Of a stretch of 64,000 nt of DNA, positions 59,301-64,000 are shown one piece after another (positions within the stretch are counted from its first letter, which is position 1; the number at the start of each line of letters is the position of its first letter). The stretch is taken from assembly GCF_000346465.2 (NCBI RefSeq), contig NC_034009.1, positions 41,983,897 through 42,047,896 of the forward strand, in the 5' to 3' direction. This DNA is from Prunus persica. Its lineage: Eukaryota > Streptophyta > Magnoliopsida > Rosales > Rosaceae. The notes under the pieces were generated by a model. The model did not search any database. It saw nothing but the letters and a program-made list of their open reading frames with translations, and was not told the DNA's origin. The position numbers and the translations under genes were made by a program.

Positions 59301-60001
59301 CAAAGTCACAATTAGATGTAATTGCACCATTTTGTTGTTGTAGTCCTGCAATGCACACAGTCATCAACTTCACCCAAGCAACTCCGCGTGTCAATTCAAA
59401 TCCACCATGAACCAATCCATAAGCTCAAACATATAACCCAATCAGATGATAAACCATCACAGAAAAGGCCTAATTTTGGTCCAAAAGAGCAATTCAAGGA
59501 TATGGTTCTTACCTGAAATACTTTGGTGAAGTTGCAAAATCACCTTTGTCCTCGTGCCCAAACCCTTCAACAACAAAAAAACAATGAAAGAAAATTTTCA
59601 TTGTAATTCCAAGCACATGCAAGAAAGAACAAAGGCACCAAATTTTCAATCCAACATAATTATAGAACAAAGACTCAAACTTTTGCTTTCAATAAAAAGT
59701 ACTAATGTTATTAAGTGGGTGACCTCAAACGCCCTTATAAGCATAATTATTGAACTCCTACCCACAAAACAACAGTTTGATGTTTAAAAAGATGAAATTT
59801 TCTGTTTTTTTCTTGCATTTTCTTAGCAAACAAATAGAGGGTAAGTAGGTTTCTACATATTTTATAGAGTGTTAAATCAGATTTTTTGTTTGAATGATCT
59901 TATATCGAACCAACCATATTTCCTTTTAGATACAAACATATATTAAGCTCCTACGGTTCATTCTCTACATGTTCAAATAGAGAGATACAAAGAGATCTTG
60001 C

Positions 60002-60155
60002 CTGTTTAATAATTTTTTGTTTGAGATCCTCGGAGAGACCGCCGGTCCCAGACAATGGATCATGCCATCGTCGGATGGCTGTCGTTGAATCTCGGAGGAG
60101 GCGTGATCGGGAGATCCAACAGGTGAGGCATCAGAACCGTCCGTCGAAACACTAC
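60002..60155 (-). pseudogene. Probable La-related protein (LARP6-type) exon fragment
   Basis: The exon begins after tttttgtag-type acceptor sequence: SVSTDGSDASPVGSPDHASS, then EIQRQPSDDG; after a one-base shift it continues DPLSGTGGLSEDLKQKIIKQ. That last phrase matches the start of a La RNA-binding motif (LxxDLxxKIIKQVEYYFSD) of plant LARP6 proteins; the VEYYFSD exon was not found downstream. The 3' border is CAG followed by GCAAGA, either a GC donor or a mutated GT. Confidence 0.5.
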
Positions 60156-60769
60156 CTACAAAACATCAAAAGAAGACGCGATTAAAAAGAAGAACAGAAA
60201 AGGAGACATATCTGAAAAATTGAAGGAAACCCAACGAAAGAGGAAGAATGCGATATGAGACAAACAGGAGAACAAATGAAAAGAAGGTTATCTAATGAAG
60301 TAGAGGACCAAATGAACGAACCAATTCGCACCATAGCAGCCACAAATGAAATCAACGGCCGCAAGAAAGCCAGATCAAGCTTCAATAGTGAAGCTCTCAT
60401 GGGAGAAAGAGCCAGCCAAAAGTGGGAATTTCGGTTCCCACGAAGAGATGAGAACAGGGCTGGAGGGCATCGGAGACGGTGGCGGAGAGTCGGTGCTTGT
60501 GATGATGACGGCGGCGGCGGCAGAGAGAAAGGGAAAGAGACGGAGAGAGAGTTGGAGAAGACGACTATGATCTCTGAGGCCTCTCTCTCTCTCTCACTTC
60601 TCTTCGATGAAGCGGCTTTGGTTTTCTCCAAAAAGAAGCGACCAGACAAAAGGGTTATGTCGCTATGCATTAGGGCAAAAATGCCATTTTACTGAACATA
60701 ATTAAGAGGGCAACCAATTAAGCAGGGGCACAAACGTCATTCCACTATTGCGAATGAATAGTCTAGGAA

Positions 60770-60890
60770 CAGTAATTTTATTCAGTTTTAGTATATAATA
60801 TAAATAGTCTAGGAACAGTGATTTTTTAGTATATATATAAATAGTCTAGGAACAGTGATTTTATTCAGTTTTAGTATATATATAATTTGG
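60770..60890. repeat. Tandem repeat, three units (aatagtctaggaacagtgatttt)
   Basis: Three copies of an approximately 40-55 bp unit: aatagtctaggaacagt-atttt, with or without attcag, then ttttagtatata. It lies at the right side of the gene-fragment block. Confidence 0.85.
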
Positions 60891-60899
60891 GTGAAAGAA

Positions 60900-61490
60900 A
60901 GGCCTATTCCACCGCATTGTTTGGTTGAGAAAGAAAAATGTTTCTCTTGTTTCATTCAATTGGAGGAATATGAAGGCTTTCATTGAATTGAAGGCCAAGC
61001 CTTTGAGTATGAGCGAAGACTAGTGCGAACAACTATAAACAAATTAAATGATGGCACAATTGAAATCTGAGTGAAAGCTTCACCTGCCAGAGAGTATGTA
61101 TTTATTTTGAATTTTGATAAACCTGAGATAATTTTTTTTTTTTTTTTTTGTCAAGATAAACTTAGAGATATGGATTTCATGGATCATGGATCATTGCGTG
61201 CAAGAGGTTACAGCTTATGCCGATGGTGGGGGAGAGGGTTGGAAGGGGTGGTGGTGGTCATGCGATAACAATAATTAGGTTAGTGTTTTTTTTATTTTGG
61301 TGTGATAATTATGTTAGTTTTAAAATTTTAATTTATAAGTTCTAGCAAATTGACAGAAATGCCCTTATAGTTAACTGAAAGTTCATGTGGCTCATAGTAA
61401 AAATTAAAAGTTCTTGTGGTAATTTCGCACTGACCTAAAAGTTCATGTGGTATTTATGCAAATTTCCCATATACTCGGTTTTTTCTTTAT
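60900..61490. other. Gene-free spacer
   Basis: No gene seen. A poly-T run is at about 61131-61149, followed by a short ORF without recognisable features. Confidence 0.45.
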
Positions 61491-61498
61491 TTTTTTTT

Positions 61499-61682
61499 TA
61501 AAAAATAGTATCGACACTCGGCTATACTAAGGTGTTTCAAATTTGTTTAAAAGAATAGTTTAGCCAACTGGCTATACTCGGTTTTTCCACACAAAAAATA
61601 AAAAAAAGTATAGCCGTGCAGTTGTACGCGGATCTTTTTTTTTTTTTTAATAAATAGTGTAGCCGAGCGGCTATACTCTTTA
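61499..61682. repeat. Palindrome array, right-hand copy
   Basis: Four degenerate to good units: agtatcgacactcggctatact, agtttagccaactggctatact, agtatagccgtgcagttgtacg and agtgtagccgagcggctatact (about 61506-61676), separated by T- and A-runs. It is directly followed by an F-box fragment. Confidence 0.8.
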
Positions 61683-61740
61683 TATATATTAGGTCATTAC
61701 CCAAGTCTCTATACAACCCAAGTCAGTGAATCCCACTCGT

Positions 61741-61925
61741 GACATCAACTTGGGGTTGGAGGAAGAGCAACCCATTGCATGGTGCATGCATTGCAGATGT
61801 AGCAATCACGTTGATAATCCTTGCTTGTGCAGCACAAAACTAAGTCATTATATGTCGCTACCGCAACTGACTTACCCATCAAACCGTGGAATGTGAATCT
61901 TTTGAGCACCGGAGTAAAACTCGAT
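61741..61925 (-). pseudogene. F-box family fragment (middle portion)
   Basis: Minus strand from 61925 reads TPVLKRFTFHGLMGKSVAVA, TYNDLVLCCTSKDYQRDCYI, CNACTMQWVALPPTPS, then breaks. It corresponds to residues just after the F-box in the related copies. Both ends are abrupt. Confidence 0.75.
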
Positions 61926-62309
61926 TATATATTAGGGTATTTTTGAATCCTATCAATGTCTTCAGATTGATCAAGGGGCTTACCTAACTTTCTCAAAGCA
62001 AAGGGCTTAAACAACTTTCTTTATCAATTTGCCCCTTCAACAAGAAGAAATGCTTATTGCTCTTTGACTCATATCAAGCGGCTTAAACGCTAATTTTTCT
62101 GTCGCCAAGTGATGGTAGGGCTTGTCTGAGGACTTCCTTATAAGAGAAGTTCTTTTCTCTGCGAGCGACTAGATTTTCTTTTAGAACATCTTCGAAAACA
62201 GACTGAGAGCTTGTTTAAGCACGAAAAAAAATTGGTTTACACCCTGGGGATGTAAACACCCCTTCACGTCGGATCTCAGACATTCAATCAAAGAAAAAGA
62301 AGTCTTGAG

Positions 62310-62525
62310 ACATAGCTAAAACAGAAAAGTGCAAAATAATAAAAGCAACAACCTAGTAGCAAATTACACAAAGCTCTAATTGGACTTAATTAATATGCAC
62401 AACCAATTACTGTAACCAGCTAAAAATTAGGATGAGATTGAGCAGAGCCAAACTTTATGGTCCAAAGTCACAACTTCTCAAGTTTCAGCTGAACAAAGTC
62501 CTTTGACTCTGGTCATTCTTGCTCT
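62310..62525 (-). pseudogene. Small-protein gene copy D, 3' remnant
   Basis: Matches the last about 20 codons and 3' UTR of copy C (54260-54470), including ccaaactttatggtccaaagtc and acctagtagcaaattacacaaagctctaattgg. Relative to copies A and B an extra base in cagagtcaaaggactttgttcagc shifts the frame. The N-terminal coding part is missing. It lies downstream of the F-box copy at 62903. Confidence 0.72.
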
Positions 62526-62902
62526 CTTTGAACGCAACTGCAACATTCAACAGAAATTTCTTGCTATCATAATATTTCTGAAAACTAAAGCATGGTAGAT
62601 CAAGCTCATGAGTCTCAAGAAATTTCTTGAAAATTTCTGCTTTAAGTAGTAAAGTGGGCATATACAGAACGACATAAATTCACAGTCCTCCGTATATCGC
62701 CATAACAACAATAAGATGGAAAAAAACAGTTGAACACAAAACAGAACATATTAGGGTATTTATCAGCAATTAAAAGTGTTATATTGCTGAGTATATCAAA
62801 TACAAATAATCCAACTAAACCAAATAAAAGTTTACTATATAATTCTTGCTATCTAAAAGCTGCTAGTACCTCCACCATGGATGGGCATGCCGCATGCTGC
62901 TG

Positions 62903-64000
62903 CTACGCTAGTCTAGGAACTGGCGTCGGCCACAATGGGAGAACAACTGTGTAATAGAAACGATCTGTTTCACAGTCTTTAACTATCTTTGACCACTCTC
63001 CTGTGTGAATGTTCCACTTGATAATATCGGCGTTCACACGCAGATACAAAATATCCTTATTATTTGGGTCAAAAGCATTCAGTATGCAACGCGACAGGTC
63101 TGGAAACATTTGACGGTCCAAGGAATAAACCCTGCGTTCACTCAAACACAGCCTTTTGCCAGCAGCATCTCCATCTTGTGACTCTTTCAACTCATATACA
63201 TACAGACGTCTGGTCATCAAGCTCATGTTGCACATTCGCACATATCCTCCGCACACACCTAAGTACTGAACACTAAAACCTCTGTCTAGAGGTTCCTCAA
63301 ATATAGTGAAACCTAGTTTATGATCAATATTACCATCACCATTGCTGCTGCTGCTGCTGCTACTAGTTCCATCATTGTCATAGAATGGACCCAAACCAAT
63401 AACACTAAGTCCGCGGTCTGTTGGCCAATATAACATTCCGTTGTATGCAAAGGAGAACTCATTGAGGCCACGAAAATTGAAGTTGCGTGGGGACGAGACA
63501 ACTGATTCTTTCCACTCGCCAGTTTCAGAAGAGAAGATCTCCACGTTTAATTTGAAGGTATCACATTTTTTCTCATCATTTGCATATTCAACAGGAGGCA
63601 GAATTCTCACAACCATGGACCTACACTCAACATTAAGCTGGCTGTTATTTCCTTTCCAATTGTCTTCCTCACATTTATAGTCAGGAACATTGCAGATGAA
63701 TCCCACTCGTACACGCTTGTGACATCGACTTGGGGTGGGAGGAAGACCAACCCATTGCATGGTGTATGCATTGCAGATGTAGTAATTGCGTTGATAATCC
63801 ATGCTTGTGCAGCACAAAAGTAAGTCATTATATGTCGCTACCACAACTGGATTTCCTACGAAACGGTGGAAACAAATGATTCTTTCGAGCGACTGTGTTA
63901 GTAGATTAGGTGACAGCGACACTTTAGGAGGGAATTCCACCACTCTTTTGTTTATCAAAGTGCGTATCTTTGGAGTTCTCTTATAACTTTGGATATTTAC
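62903..64000 (-). CDS. F-box family protein, C-terminal 365 residues; continues past window edge
   Basis: The frame is open from the window edge (VNIQSYKRTPKIRTLINK) to LPLWPTPVPRLA and TAG. It corresponds to everything after the F-box in the gene at 15036-17649; the F-box itself should lie just beyond 64000. No frameshift or stop is seen: it keeps the CHKRVRVGFICNVPDYKCEE stretch lost by deletion in the first gene and the KKCDTFKLNVEIF frame broken in copy 2. A Ser run (SSSSSSSNGDGNIDHKLGF) is encoded by a gct/agc microsatellite. This is the best candidate for a functional member, presumably a substrate-recruiting SCF subunit; completeness cannot be judged here. Confidence 0.78.
   Translation of the reverse strand, partial: VNIQSYKRTPKIRTLINKRVVEFPPKVSLSPNLLTQSLERIICFHRFVGNPVVVATYNDLLLCCTSMDYQRNYYICNAYTMQWVGLPPTPSRCHKRVRVGFICNVPDYKCEEDNWKGNNSQLNVECRSMVVRILPPVEYANDEKKCDTFKLNVEIFSSETGEWKESVVSSPRNFNFRGLNEFSFAYNGMLYWPTDRGLSVIGLGPFYDNDGTSSSSSSSNGDGNIDHKLGFTIFEEPLDRGFSVQYLGVCGGYVRMCNMSLMTRRLYVYELKESQDGDAAGKRLCLSERRVYSLDRQMFPDLSRCILNAFDPNNKDILYLRVNADIIKWNIHTGEWSKIVKDCETDRFYYTVVLPLWPTPVPRLA

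Noticed and set aside
60255..60695. 146-residue plus-strand ORF and its 162-residue antisense partner
   Set aside because: Both are low-complexity (CT/GA-rich leader-like DNA) without recognisable domains, and each is the mirror of the other.

Overview
This window is nuclear DNA from a flowering plant (eudicot). It is AT-rich and intron-bearing, with GT-AG introns, TATA boxes, plant-only gene families (MUB ubiquitin-fold, FANTASTIC FOUR, ALD1-type aminotransferase, F-box families) and plant transposons. A Rosaceae origin is my guess from the style of the F-box proteins; the sequence does not prove it.

The middle holds four well-formed genes. (1) A ten-coding-exon gene (26080-36694, +) encodes a predicted 2229-residue protein with an N-terminal NT-C2 membrane-type domain and a very long coiled coil; three exact-length 480-bp units lie inside its giant exon and a complete 346-bp TRIM retrotransposon sits in one intron. 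(2) A membrane-anchored ubiquitin-fold gene (37646-39477, -), 119 residues, ends in a prenylation box. (3) An F-box/kelch gene (42791-44224, -) has 477 residues. (4) A FANTASTIC FOUR-like gene (46759-47862, -) has 367 residues.

Both flanks are rearranged accessory DNA. Left flank: a 5'-truncated ALD1-like aminotransferase (1274-2665) with a lost splice donor and a damaged NPTG motif; Mutator-type MITEs with 9-bp target duplications (3-4.6 kb); a LINE RNase H remnant (5-5.8 kb); and a roughly 4-kb inverted repeat (6.7-10.7 kb). The inverted repeat carries copies of an unrecognised gene built on a 27-bp coding minisatellite, with a retrotransposon gag remnant at its centre. After it come a second ALD1 remnant split by about 1 kb of foreign DNA, an mTERF remnant, and a three-exon F-box gene broken by a 16-bp deletion (15036-17649). 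Then two near-identical cassettes encode an 83-residue protein of unknown function (19347 and 21909).

Right flank: further F-box copies (51953-53223, 55231-55640, 61741-61925, and 62903 to the window edge), further copies of the small-protein gene (54397-54645, and a remnant near 62.4 kb), and a block (57.8-60.2 kb) of intron-containing pieces of unrelated genes: actin-capping protein alpha, ribosomal protein L18a, and probably a La-related protein.

Two patterns link the flanks. The order F-box gene then small-protein gene recurs three times, which suggests an ancestral pair that was duplicated. Tandem arrays of short GC-rich palindromes (core tatagccgcgcggctata) sit beside the cassettes, next to a terminus resembling that of a CACTA transposon. 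The cassettes may therefore have been amplified by, or captured in, such an element. None of this was checked by database search; exon limits come from reading splice signals and protein similarity from memory.
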